A stretch of 64,000 nt of DNA from Eudorina sp. 2006-703-Eu-15. Lineage: Eukaryota > Chlorophyta > Chlorophyceae > Chlamydomonadales > Volvocaceae. Both the position numbers and the translations under genes were made by a program. Under the pieces are notes generated by a model, which did not search any database, had not been told where the DNA came from, and was given only the letters and a program-made list of their open reading frames with translations. Of this stretch, positions 9,949-20,149 are shown piece after piece; the first letter of the stretch is position 1, and each line of letters opens with the position of its first letter. The stretch covers positions 385,689-449,688 of the forward strand of contig BDSI01000068.1 in the NCBI GenBank assembly GCA_003117195.1, in the 5' to 3' direction.

Positions 9949-11538
9949 ATGACGCGGCGGCGACGACAGCAGCAGCAGCAGCGAGGCGGCGCGAGGGCGG
10001 CTGCCGCTGCGCAACCAGCGGCTTCCTCCTCCTCCTCCTCGTCAGCCGACCTTCCCCAGACCTCCACGGCAGGTTTACCTCCGGACGCAGCAGCGGCACT
10101 GCGGCAGCTGCCGGACATCGCGGATCGAGTCCTGGCCTACGCGGCCGAACTGGAACGGCGAGGCGGGATCTCCCGGAGGCAGCCGGCCTGGTGGGGCGAG
10201 GTGGAGCTGCGACGAATGCGCAGCTCCCTGGCTTCTGCCACTCATTCCCTGGTCAAACTCAACACCAAAACCTTCGCTGAAATGGCGCTAAAGCAACCGC
10301 AGCAGCCGCCCCAGGAGCAGCAGCAGCAGTCCGGCGCCTGCTTCGGACCCGCGTTCTGGTCAGCCCTGTATCGGCTGGTCGCGGTGGCGGTGCGACTGCC
10401 CTCCCCGGCGCTGTGCCCCCTCCGGAACCCGAACAGCGAGCGGGCCGCGCCGACAGATCTGTACATGATTCTGTCGGCGGCGTGCAGCTGCTGCGGGACC
10501 GCGATACTGTGGCTGTTCCTCGGACTTCCTGCGGATGACCCACGGGTCGCACAGCTCGCCCTGTCGCGCGCCAGCACGCTGTTGCGAATGCAGACACTGC
10601 AGGCCTGCAGCCGGCAGATGGCGCACGTGGCTGAGGTACTGCGGGCACATGCGGACGCGGCTGATGCGGATGAGGCGGCGGCGCGGGGAGCCGCGCAGCC
10701 GCGGGTGCGGTCGGCGCCGCCGGCGCGGCAGCAGCCGACCGCGCAGCACTTTGGGCGGTTGTGGCGTGAATTGCTGGCGCTCACGGAGCAGCGGTACGAC
10801 CTCGCCTGCGCGGCGCAGGCACTGGACAGGTGCTTGCCCCTCCTTGCGCGGCTGTCTTGGTGCGCAAAGTACGGCCGCAGCGGTGTAAACAGTGTGGCCA
10901 GTACGGCTACAGCGGTGTACTGCAGTGAGCTGTCGGCCGCGCTGTACGACAGCCAGCTGCTGGAGCACCTGTCCCGGGTGCTGCTGCTGCTGCTGCTGCT
11001 GATGTACGGGACTCCGTACGATGATGACCACGAAGTTTACCTGACGAGGTTCTCATATTTTATGATAATCTTGGCCCAGCTGGGCTGGGTCCAACCGCTC
11101 CAGAGAATCGTCGCCGGGCCGTGCTGCTGGACGGCGGTGCTGAGCCTCGGCGTGGCGGCGCTGTGCGTGGGCGACGGCGGCCCTTCGTACGGCATCCCGC
11201 CCGAGCTTTTGGGCCGCATCACCAAGATTCTACGCGCCGGCGAGCAGGCTTCCGCCTCCTCAACCCTGGGACCCACCGCAGCAACCACCGCCTCCGCCGT
11301 GTCGCACAAAAGTTCCGACCGCGTATGGACTCCCAACCCGTGGCTGCGCTTGGCGGTTGACGTGATGCGAACGCTGCTTGGGGACGTCAGCGGCCTGGAG
11401 GCGGCGCCAGAGTGGCTGACCCGGCGGGTGGCGGCGGCGCTGCTGCGGCGCGTTGAGCGCCTGCTGGGGGTGGTGGAGGCCGCCGCTGGACCGCAGCCAG
11501 GGCCTTCCGAGGAGCCGGGAGGAGGGGCAAGCAGCTGA
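9949..11538 (+). CDS. Family copy C: unrecognised Ala/Gln-rich helical protein, 529 aa
   Basis: One continuous frame with the same start as copies A and B (MTRRRRQQ). The family body is complete: RVLAYAAELERRGG, PAFWSALYRLVAVAV, a CSCCGTAILWLFLGLP segment shared with B but not A, SRQMAHVAEVLRAH, LLEHLSRVLLL followed by a Leu run, GPCCWTAVLSLGVAAL and YGIPPELLGRI. A short tail ends GPSEEPGGGASS. It is shorter than A because it lacks the Ala/Thr expansion and A's extra C-terminal residues, so it may best represent the ancestral form. There are no recognisable catalytic motifs and the function is unknown. The CTG run near 10981 codes eight Leu. Confidence 0.8.
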   Translation: MTRRRRQQQQQRGGARAAAAAQPAASSSSSSSADLPQTSTAGLPPDAAAALRQLPDIADRVLAYAAELERRGGISRRQPAWWGEVELRRMRSSLASATHSLVKLNTKTFAEMALKQPQQPPQEQQQQSGACFGPAFWSALYRLVAVAVRLPSPALCPLRNPNSERAAPTDLYMILSAACSCCGTAILWLFLGLPADDPRVAQLALSRASTLLRMQTLQACSRQMAHVAEVLRAHADAADADEAAARGAAQPRVRSAPPARQQPTAQHFGRLWRELLALTEQRYDLACAAQALDRCLPLLARLSWCAKYGRSGVNSVASTATAVYCSELSAALYDSQLLEHLSRVLLLLLLLMYGTPYDDDHEVYLTRFSYFMIILAQLGWVQPLQRIVAGPCCWTAVLSLGVAALCVGDGGPSYGIPPELLGRITKILRAGEQASASSTLGPTAATTASAVSHKSSDRVWTPNPWLRLAVDVMRTLLGDVSGLEAAPEWLTRRVAAALLRRVERLLGVVEAAAGPQPGPSEEPGGGASS

Positions 11539-12544
11539 AACGGGCGGCAGCAGCGAGCAGCAGCGAGGAGCAGCAGCAAAAGCGAATTGAATAGCTGCAT
11601 TGGGCACCAAGGGTGGTTGCGGTGGCCTGCAGGGAGCGGGCGGGACCGAATGGCACCTTTGGGGGGGGGACTTTCCGCCACAGCCGAACCTAGCTGTAGG
11701 TTGCACTGCCTGTCTTGTGGCATCTGTGGGCGACGGGAAAGGAAGATCTGGGGCTACGGGGACGTACCATACGTACCCTAGCTCAGGATGCTTGGTTCTC
11801 AGGAACGGGGTGGTTCCCTGGTAGTGTGGGTGCGGGGTGTGTTTCGGTGCACTTGTGGAGCCTGTCCGGTGCGCCACGGTGGTGCGATATCGTTAATGCA
11901 GTGTGGGGTGAAGAAGCTTTGGCTGTCGCCGATGCCCCGCGGGGTCCACTGTAACATCTTTATTAATAATACCCCACACTCAGCTGGGATGCCTTCGTAC
12001 GGGACCTTAGATGACACATCCAGCTGGGGCAGGTTCCGTTGTCGTATAACCGGTACAAGGTGGACCCTTCATCCGGCAGACCCGTATGTAGTTGCCGTAT
12101 TGTCATGTTACTGTCGTACAGCGCGTACGGCACGTTACGGACGCATGTAAGTGCACAGCCTGACGTTTTGGAGAGTCGTTTGGAACGCGGGGGCAGGGGC
12201 CGGTTGCGGCTGACCTCCCTCCCTCCATGTGTACGGCACTTGTGCGGCATGTGTGTTCTTTGGGGGGCCGTTGTTTCGTTCGCGACTGTTTGCTGGATGG
12301 AGGTAGGCACAGGCTGCTGCTGCGGCGGGCGGATTCCGTCGTTGCCGACGCTGCAGGGCGGCTTGCGGTTTAAGACCCCAAGGGTCGAGCGTTGGCTGGG
12401 TCGCTACATATGACACGCTTGCGGGCAATCAACTCGCTCTTTGGGCGTTGCTGTGATGCCCATCCCATCCCACATCACGCACACGCCTGCCTTGCGTGCC
12501 TGCCTACCAACAAACACACGCGCGCCAGGTAATCTTAGCGCATT
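11539..12544. other. Spacer 3' of copy C
   Basis: It starts with a CAGCAGCGAG-rich 3' UTR-like stretch and contains repeat R copy 2. No gene is supported. Confidence 0.5.
11786..11976 (+). repeat. Dispersed repeat R, copy 2
   Basis: It begins with the block TTGGTTCTCAGGAACGGGGT shared with copy 3, continues through the common core and ends GGGGTCCACTGTAACATC followed by TTTATTAATAATA. The AT-rich tail directly after a shared 3' end is typical of LINE/SINE insertions. Confidence 0.75.
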
Positions 12545-13380
12545 CACCTGAAGCCGATTTGGGTCTGGGCGGTTCTGGGCGGGTTTTTCATCAGACACCT
12601 GAAGCCGATTTGGGTCTGGGCGGTTCTGGGCGGGTTTTTCAGCCACCTGAAGCCGATTTGGGTCTGGCGGTTCTGGGCGGGTTTTTCATCAGACACCTGA
12701 AGCCGATTTGGGTCTGGGCGGTTCTGGGCGGTTTTTCATCAGTTTTTCATCAGCACCTGAAGCCGATTTGGGTCTGGGCGTTCTGTTCTGGGGCGGTTCT
12801 GTTTTTCATCAGCCACCTGAAGCCGATTTGGGTCTGGGCGGTTCTGGGCGGGTTTTTCATCAGACACCTGAAGCCGATTTGGGTCTGGGCGGTTCTGGGC
12901 GGGTTTTTCATCAGCCACCTGAAGCCGATTTGGGTCTGGGCGGTTCTGGGCGGGTTTTTCATCAGACACCTGAAGCCGATTTGGTCTGGGCGGTTCTTTT
13001 TCATCAGCCACCTGAAGCCGATTTGGGTCTGGGCGGTTCTGGGCGGGTTTTTCATCAGCCACCTGAAGCCGATTTGGGTCTGGGCGGTTCTGGGCGGGTT
13101 TTTCATCAGACACCTGAAGCCGATTTGGGTCTGGGCGGTTCTGGCGGGTTTTTCATCAGCCACCTGAAGCCGATTTGGGTCTGGGCGGTTCTGGGCGGGT
13201 TTTTCATCAGCCACCTGATTTGGGTCTGGGCGGTTCTGGGCGGGTTTTTCATCAGACACCTGAAGCCGATTTGGGTCTGGGCGGTTCTGGGCGGGTTTTT
13301 CATCAGACACCTGAAGCCGATTTGGGTCTGGGCGGTTCTGGGCGGGTTTTTCATCAGACACCTGAAGCCGATTTGGGTCT
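12545..13380. repeat. 51-bp minisatellite, about 17 units
   Basis: The unit starts CACCTGAAGCCGATTTGGGT, continues CTGGGCGGTTCTGGGCGGG and ends TTTTTCATCAGA or TTTTTCATCAGC. Because the unit is 51 bp, several frames on both strands stay open (LKPIWVWAVLGGFF on plus, EKPAQNRPDPNRLQV on minus). Several units carry small deletions that shift frame (near 12646, 12720, 12770, 12980 and 13213), so a conserved protein is unlikely. Units alternate between GACAC and GCCAC junctions, suggesting higher-order duplication. Confidence 0.93.
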
Positions 13381-14154
13381 CGCGGAACCCATCCTCCGTG
13401 AAACACATACACGCGCTCGACCCGTCCCCTCCCCCTGACCCCCTGGTCACAGCGCAGTCCAAGGCGCCATCGTGTGTGTTCGTACGGCAGCACCTCAGCT
13501 CGGCCTCTGACGTCGCAACGCCGCACCGTCGTCGACATGCACTCACATACAGGGTTTTGAGGGCCGCCGTCGGGGAGGGCGCGACCCTGATCCACCCCGT
13601 CCGCCCGCCCGCCGCGCCCTCCCCTTTTTGAGTCCCCGTTCAGGGGGGTCAGGGCACCGGACCATCCCGCTACTGACCCCTGAGCCCTGACCTGATAGGG
13701 CCGGAGGCCTCCCGGGGCTTATGCCGGCACTTTCCGGGGCTTATGCCGGGATCTCCGGAAGAAGGGCAGAGGACCAGCCTGCCACTGGTGGCACTGCCCC
13801 ACGGGGGAACGCCGGGAGACTATTTCGGGACGACACCCCAAAGACCCAAACGCCAAACCCCCGGAACTGCCGTACCGGGGCCCACACAGGGGCCCAGCTG
13901 CCAATCGGTCGGTGCCCGTTAACCGTTGGCAGTTGCTGGTTTGCGAACAACTGCCCCATCCCACCTCTCTCCTGTCAATCCCACCGCCGCCATCTTCTGC
14001 CGACCCCTCGCTCCTCCAAGCGATCCGGCTGTGAACTCCCCAAAAACACCTACCCGGGTGTATGCAAAACATTTCATGCGAAAACCCTTCCATTATTTCA
14101 GCGGGTTCCACTGCAACAACAACATTAAAATAACCTAAGCAATGAGGTAGAGAT
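13381..14154. other. Spacer downstream of ANK1
   Basis: It has GC-rich low-complexity sequence and a short duplicated GGGGCTTATGCCGG motif (near 13716 and 13736). No gene or RNA is recognised. Confidence 0.5.
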
Positions 14155-16366
14155 TTACCCACGTCTGGCCGGCCCTGGCCAGGCGTGTCTGGACGGCCCC
14201 GGCGAGTTCGCATACTGGATGTGTGCCGGCGGCGGTCCCGGCGGCGGCGGCGGCGCGTCGTACCGGCGGCGCCGCCGCGCGGCCTCCGCCACCACCCACT
14301 CCTTCACCTGTCGGCTCTCCTCCGTCGCATCGTGCCCCAGGCCGGCCACCGCAGCCAGCGCCGCCTCCCAGTCCACTCTCGCCCCGCTCTCTAAGAACCA
14401 GCGTAACACGGCGGGCGGGCACCGTACAGACACCAGTCGCCCGAACAGCGGACTCCCGGGCGGGGGCCCGCCCAGGCGGCGCTTCAGCCATTGCAGCGTG
14501 GCGATGTCGCCGTTGCTCGCGGCGGCCGTGTACTGGTCGTCAACGGGGCTGACAGCGCCGCTCAGGCCGGTTGCGTGGTGGGCCTGACAGGTCGTGTCAG
14601 CAGGCAACGGAGCCGGAGCAGGAGAATGCGTTAGGACGAGCAGCGTTAGGACGAGCAGCGAAGCTTGTGGCAATAGTAGTACGCATTCCTGGCGGCAGCC
14701 GTGGCAGTCGTCGTCGTGGCAGCTATTTAGGACACATGTTTTTACCATTTACCACAGATCAAAACAACGAAGCGACCAAATACCGTAACCGAGCCAACCC
14801 GCCAGCATAACAGACACGGGCAGACTGACCAGTGACCACCAACCACCAACCACCAACCACCTCGACGGCACTGCCTACCTCCTCCGCCAGGAACCCGTGG
14901 TCTGCCATCCAGTCAAGCGCCGCCCCGCAGCCGGCCCGCGCCGCTGCGGCCATGCACACGCGGTTCGGCGCGCGCACCGGCGCGCGCGCCCACACCCACG
15001 CCATCACCTCCACGCTGCCCGACGCCGCGGCGGCCTCGAACAGCCCGCCGTGCTCCCCCCCCGCCGCGGGCAACTCCACCCGCAGCGCCTCCACCAGCCA
15101 GGTCAGCACCGGTAGGCGGCCCGCCTCCGCCGCCGCGCACACCAGGGAGGGTGGCTGCAGGTGCCCGGCGCCGCTTGGCTGCAGGTACCCGGCCTCGAAC
15201 AGGAAGCTCAGCACCTCCAGGCTGCCGCCCGCCACCGCCTCCATCACGAGCGAGGCCGAGTTCGCCACGGTCAGCGACCCGGCGTCGGCCAGGAACCGCA
15301 GCAGGGCCACGTCACCGGTTTTGAGCGCCACCTGCGCGACCTCGTCGGGGTAGGACAGGGGGTAGCCGCGGGCCCGCAGCCAGACCAGACGCTCCAGGGG
15401 GCCGTCGCTCGGCCTCGCGGCGGCGGCGGCCGTGTTGCCGGGCGGCATCGTGGGCACCGCCGCGGCCGCAGCCCTGCCGAAGGCCTCGCTGCAGGGCGGG
15501 CAGCCCAGCTGCGCCTCCAGCCAGTCAACCTTGGCGCGCCAGTCGGGCGTGGGGCTGCCGGCGGCGGCGGCGAGGACGCGTTTCTTCTGGTTGCTGCTGA
15601 GGGGACGACCCGGCGTAAGGCCCGCCAGGAGGAGCAGGTCAGCGTCGTCGGCGTCGTCGGCGTCGACGGCGGCGGCGGCGGCGGTGTGCCCCGTCCCGGG
15701 GGAGCCGACGACCCATCGGTCGTACAGCTGTTGTACGGTGGCAAGGTCGTACGCTTCCACGGCGGTTCCCCACATCTCCCGGAGGTCAATGGGCTGCCCG
15801 GTGGCGGGTCGCCGCCGCAGCATCGCCTTCGCGAGCTCCAAGCGGCCGCAGCGCGCTGCGCCGTACACGGCGCCCGTGCTCCAGGGGCAGCCGCCGGCCA
15901 GCAACCAATCGCACAAGGCGTGATGGCCCGCGCGGGCGGCCGCGGCGAGGGCCTTGCCCCAGGGGCAGCCGCGCGCGCTGAGCCAGCGGCAGCAGTCCAG
16001 GCTGCCGACTCCTGCGGCGGCTTCGAGCATGGCGGCGGAGGGTGCGACGCCCGCGGGTCCGAACACCTCCGCCAGGTTGGCGACGACGCCACTTGCCGCT
16101 GTCAGAGTGACGAGCTGCAACCTTTGCGTGTGGGTCAGCGTTCTCAACACAGCGGGATCACACCAGCGCTGCTTGAAGTCGGGATGGGGACATGGCCGCA
16201 ACACGTGGATGGTGGTGTGCTCAGGCTTCCGAAACCAAGCTGACAATTCCGTGTTCACAAGACGTAGAATACAAGGGATGTAGTTTGAAGGCAAGAAGCT
16301 AGCGATGCGTTCGATAAGGTCGGAAGAAGAAAAAACGGCTAAAGCACTTTCTATTCTGCCCGACAT
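14155..16366 (-). CDS. ANK1: F-box-like/ankyrin-like repeat protein, two exons, 621 aa
   Basis: Exon 1 runs from 16366 down to 14879 and exon 2 from 14532 to 14155. The donor GTAGGC follows Glu-Glu and the acceptor is CCAG before TACACGG; both are phase 0. The ATG at 16366 (MSGRIES) is preferred to an upstream non-ATG opening because it lines up with its paralogues. The first 40 residues resemble an F-box (DLIERIASFLPSNYIPC, then LVNTELSAWF). A repeat of ankyrin-like helical units follows, recognisable by A-x-GHH-x-LCDWLLAGGCPW and GSLEVLSFLFEAGYL. Exon 2 supplies one more unit (ASNGDIATLQWLKRRLGG) and a Pro-rich tail. Such proteins usually mediate protein binding, possibly as ubiquitin-ligase adaptors if the F-box is real; that role is inference. 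Confidence 0.85.
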
Positions 16367-16649
16367 TCTCTCAATTGCATTGGGAATGAGATGTTCCCTA
16401 TTTTGATAAATGGTAGCACACGATATCACGCTGCGAATTTCGCAGATAGGTTTCAGTTCACCGCTTATGGTTACCTAATCGGTAACTTTGGCAAAAAATA
16501 TTGAATTATTGCAATGAAGACCATATTTATCATAAAGGGGACAATAGTCCAAAGTTCGTATCCAACCCACAAGTTTTCGGCCCAGATGGTGTGCCATTGC
16601 CGTACGTCGAAAGCAACAGCTGAGCTTCGGTTGCTGCACCCGTTGGGCT
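16367..16649. other. 5' side of ANK1
   Basis: AT-richer sequence probably containing the ANK1 promoter and 5' UTR. No distinct element is recognised. Confidence 0.4.
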
Positions 16650-16822
16650 TTATTATTAACTATGTTACAGCGGACCCCGCGGGTCATCGGTGACAGTCGA
16701 AGCTTCCTCACCATACATTGCGTATACGAACTTGCGCCACTCGACAGGCTCCACAACTGCACCGAAACACTCCGCGTGCCCACACGCCAGGGAACCACCC
16801 CGTTCCTGAGAACCAACCACGG
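16650..16822 (-). repeat. Dispersed repeat R, copy 3, next to a LINE relic
   Basis: Read on the minus strand it starts TTGGTTCTCAGGAACGGGGT and ends CCGCGGGGTCCGCTGTAACA followed by TAGTTAATAATAA. It lies about 250 bp downstream, on the same strand, of the LINE ORF2 relic that ends at 17075. This copy is therefore probably the 3' UTR of that element. Confidence 0.75.
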
Positions 16823-16995
16823 CTAGGGATAGAGCCCGCTCAGGAGGAGTTAACCACCAGGGCGCCTCTATCAGCGAACCACAACAACCAAGGCGGGGTC
16901 ACTTCTCCAATGGTGGCGGTAGTCTTGGAGAGCCACGGGGGCTCGCGAGCCACCATCAGGAGCCTGCCCGTACGGTCCCACCGGGCCGGAAAAAC

Positions 16996-17031
16996 TTAAC
17001 AATGGCGCCAACCTTAACAATGGCGCCAACG
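16996..17031. repeat. 18-bp tandem duplication
   Basis: CTTAACAATGGCGCCAAC occurs twice in a row. Confidence 0.85.
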
Positions 17032-17074
17032 GGCCGTAGAGCGCGTCAGTGCCCCGTTCACCCGCGGCCCACTA

Positions 17075-17697
17075 CTACTGAACGCCGACAGGGCTTCGGT
17101 TAAAACCCCTGGCCTGACGGAACCGGGCCACGGCACACAAGACGACCGTCCTGCACTTGGGGTGTGTAGCCCCCACCGCTGACCACCCTTTCACTGGGAC
17201 TCCCAGCTCAACGAAGTCGTATAGCCGGCTCCAAAAGTCCGCCACTGCTCGCCGGGCGGCTAGCCCTTCAGCATCCACCGATGGCAGAGGGGTACCGTCC
17301 ACGTTCCTGGACCTGGCGGCCCTCATCGCTCGCCCGCCCGTTTCCATGGCACTGGTTGCCGCCAAGACGACAACGTCCCATACGCACTGTTGCACTCCCG
17401 TGGGGGGGCAGGGCGAGCTACACATGCTGTCTTTGAAGGCTCACACCTAGCTGTGCCTCGATCAGCACGACAACCGCTTGGGCCACCGCGCAGCCCCAAA
17501 AATGGTGTTGCCTGGGCGTGGGCCGCACCGCCCCGGCGCCCGGGTATGTCCCGCATCCACAGGGGGCCACCGCCGCCCCCCTCATGTGGGAGTTACCGAG
17601 CATCGGGATGTCATCAACCGCCAGTCGCCAATATGCCTCCTTATTGGAGTTTTCCCACTTGGTGTCGTACCAGACTGATGGCAGAATGCCGTACTAT
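17075..17697 (-). mobile_element. Non-LTR retrotransposon ORF2 C-terminus, dead relic (L1-like)
   Basis: On the minus strand the frame from about 17697 reads VWYDTKWENSNKEAYWRLAV, then DDIPMLGNSHM, CGCG and QHHFWGCAVAQAVV. This is the Cys/His-rich region after the reverse transcriptase in algal L1-type ORF2 proteins. A TAG interrupts the frame at about 17446-17448 (after LQRQHV) where relatives would be expected to have Trp. A C-run near 17405 shifts the frame, after which the end reads through VWDVVVLAATSAMETGGRAM and VADFWSRLYDFVELGVPVKG to a stop at 17075. The 5' part with the polymerase is missing. The element is 5'-truncated and inactive. Confidence 0.8.
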
Positions 17698-19958
17698 GTG
17701 CGTGATGATGACTGTGGGAATATAAATATATCTCAGCACGAGTCGCTACTCCAGTGCTGAGCTGAACAAAGGCTCGGCTGCGCTCCAGCCGGCAAACGAT
17801 GGCTAGCTACGCTGTGTAAGGCCAGGTGGCCCGGAACGGATCTCAGTGCGGCCTGGCGCCAAGAGCGGATCTTGTAGCGCGTTGAACCTGCCTAGCGTCA
17901 GCTGCGGACAAATGATCAACTCACGATTGTTACAAAGATATCCAATAAGTCGCTCAATAGCGCACAGTGGTCTTGTTACGCTCACGAAGATTTGCTTCGA
18001 GAGCCAAACGACAAAGATGCGTTTGCTCTCTCAGCGCTAAGTACACACCGACGCTGGCCTGACGGGTACGGCGCACCCTTATCCCTACCACTGAGGCCAT
18101 AACGTGAGGGATTATCCCTCTGGCAGTACACCTACTACGCGGTGCAACACACGATCGGCGCTACGACTGAACACAAACAAGTACAGATTGCCGGCCTGCA
18201 CCCAGCCAGGGGAGAGCGCAGCGACGTAGCACGCGCCGACCCAAACCCTGAGCCGCATGCGTCGGTTGACCAAGTCTTGCAACTACGAGCGCCCGCCCCA
18301 CAACGCGGTACGCTAGATAGATAAAGTGACAAACAAGCAAACGCGCCTGAAGCGCCAACTGACAAACGCTCGGACGACCGAGTGAACAGTTCGAATCAAT
18401 AGCTTAGTACGGGAAAGCACCCGTTGTCCAGACAGGCGAGACGTAAGCAGAAACGCGAGACGTACGCCGAACAATTCCTACTCACTACACTTCGCGCCCT
18501 TGGCGCTGCGTGGTAGTGCAAACGGAATTCGATAGATCCATACTACGACAGCGACACTACCAAGTCATGACATTGGCCTCCGTCCACATCCTCTTCATGT
18601 TTTCTATTACCCTGGAAACCATCCGGGGCACTCGGGGTGCGGTATCCTCTACCCATAGCGCTTCGCAAACAAAGCGTGTGTGTGCCGCACGCCTCGCCTC
18701 CCCGAGACTGTGCAACTGCAGCGCCGTGCCATACCGCACGGTGTACTCGTGGAGTGCCACCTTGAGGCGATTTTGCAGCCTCCACCCCATGCGCCTCACC
18801 ACCAGCATTTCCGTGACTTCCTCTCTCCCTGGGTGGGTCGCCTCGGTGGGCCCCAGGGCCCCCTCCGCGGCCTCGCTCCCACCACCCCGATGGGATGTCT
18901 TGTCGGAGCGCCTCCAGGGCCGCCTCGCACTCCCTCCACCGGTCCCACTCCTGTCAGCCGTCCGCCTCCCACCCCCAAGCAACCCCCCTGTGTTACCTAA
19001 CTCCAACCATTACTACACCCATCCGCCTTGTCAGAGCACGTCGAGGGACGACACCGCTCCGATACACAGCACATTTCAGGGCACCTGTGTCCTCTCCCGT
19101 CAGCTCTACACACACGCCCGATGAATCCATCGTTCAAGGATAGTGCCCGACACCCAGACGTCCAGTTCGTAACCCCCCCGAAGTAAACCTCATCCCATCA
19201 CAGACTACGTAGTTTACGTGCTCCGAAACCCCATCCCTCCAACAATTGCGCCCTCCTGTGCGTCTTCGTCGTTCGTCCTCCCCGGAGGAGACGGTCTGCC
19301 GTACACTGCCGTACACTGCCCTACACACAGCCATCTGCCCTACACACAGCCATTCCATGCCACACGGTCGAACCGTCAACGTACGTGTCGCTGCGCCGAC
19401 CCCAACCACCGCCGGGTGGGACCACCCCGGGCGCCCAGCCACTAGCAGCGTCCGCGCGCCTCGGGCTGCCTAAGCTCTGGCAAGATGCCGGCAGGGGCAG
19501 CCGCCCCGAAACTGTACGGCCACCCGTGCACTCGCCGTACATCGTACATACGTACACCTTGCCCGGCATCAGATCCCAAGACGCTCTACGGTGGCTTCGC
19601 GCAGTGCGTCTGACCGTGCCCTGTTGTTGACTCGAGCCTTGCCGTTGTGCAGCAAATGGTGTTCTATGTCAGCGATATGGCACAAATGTACGGTATCCAC
19701 TGTCGGGCTATCGCCCCTGCGCCACCATGGCTGCACCGCCGATCCGCCGCGCCCCGCCGCCGACATGCGAGCTCGCTTGCGCTAGGATACAGCCGTGTAA
19801 CACCTCGTGAACTCGGGAACCCTCAGCCGCCCCGTAGCCCACAGCTTCCAGTTACCTCACCCCACCGCGGCCCCCGCCCCAACGCAACCGCCCCAGCGCA
19901 CCCTCCACCCCATCCCACCCCGCATAATACCCAACCCTGCCGCACCGCACCTCAGCCC
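17698..19958. other. Spacer between LINE relic and ANK2
   Basis: No conserved gene is recognised. There are tandem CTGCCGTACA units near 19297-19325. A minus-strand open stretch at 18557-19006 is listed separately with low confidence. Confidence 0.45.
18557..19006 (-). other. Open stretch of unknown nature, possible element remnant
   Basis: The C-terminal half reads like folded protein (GWRLQNRLKVALHEYTVRYG, SLGEARRAAHTRFVCEAL), while the first half is Gly/Arg-rich. It has no ATG at its beginning and no paralogue in the window. It could be the remnant of a transposon gene or simply a chance ORF in GC-rich DNA. Confidence 0.2.
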
Positions 19959-20118
19959 CTACCCTTTCAGATGTCCGCTACCCAGCCCCGCAGCCCGGCT
20001 GGCGCGGCGCAGTGCCTCCGCCCTCGCCAACCCACCGCCCCTGCCCCCGCTCCCGCGACCGCCGCTCCTCGCCTTCCATTCGGCGCGGCCGCCCGGCCGC
20101 CCCTCTCCTCCTTCCTCC

Positions 20119-20149
<31 letters not shown>

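Noticed and set aside
12545..13380. CRISPR-like array
   Set aside because: The entire unit repeats without unique spacers, and the context is nuclear eukaryotic DNA.
12496..13631. Long open frames across the 51-bp repeat as a repetitive protein gene
   Set aside because: Several units carry frame-breaking deletions and there is no conserved start or flanking coding sequence.
15161..16243. Plus-strand 360-aa open frame over ANK1
   Set aside because: It is antisense to a conserved exon and is Gly/Arg/Ala-rich; a typical shadow in GC-rich coding DNA.
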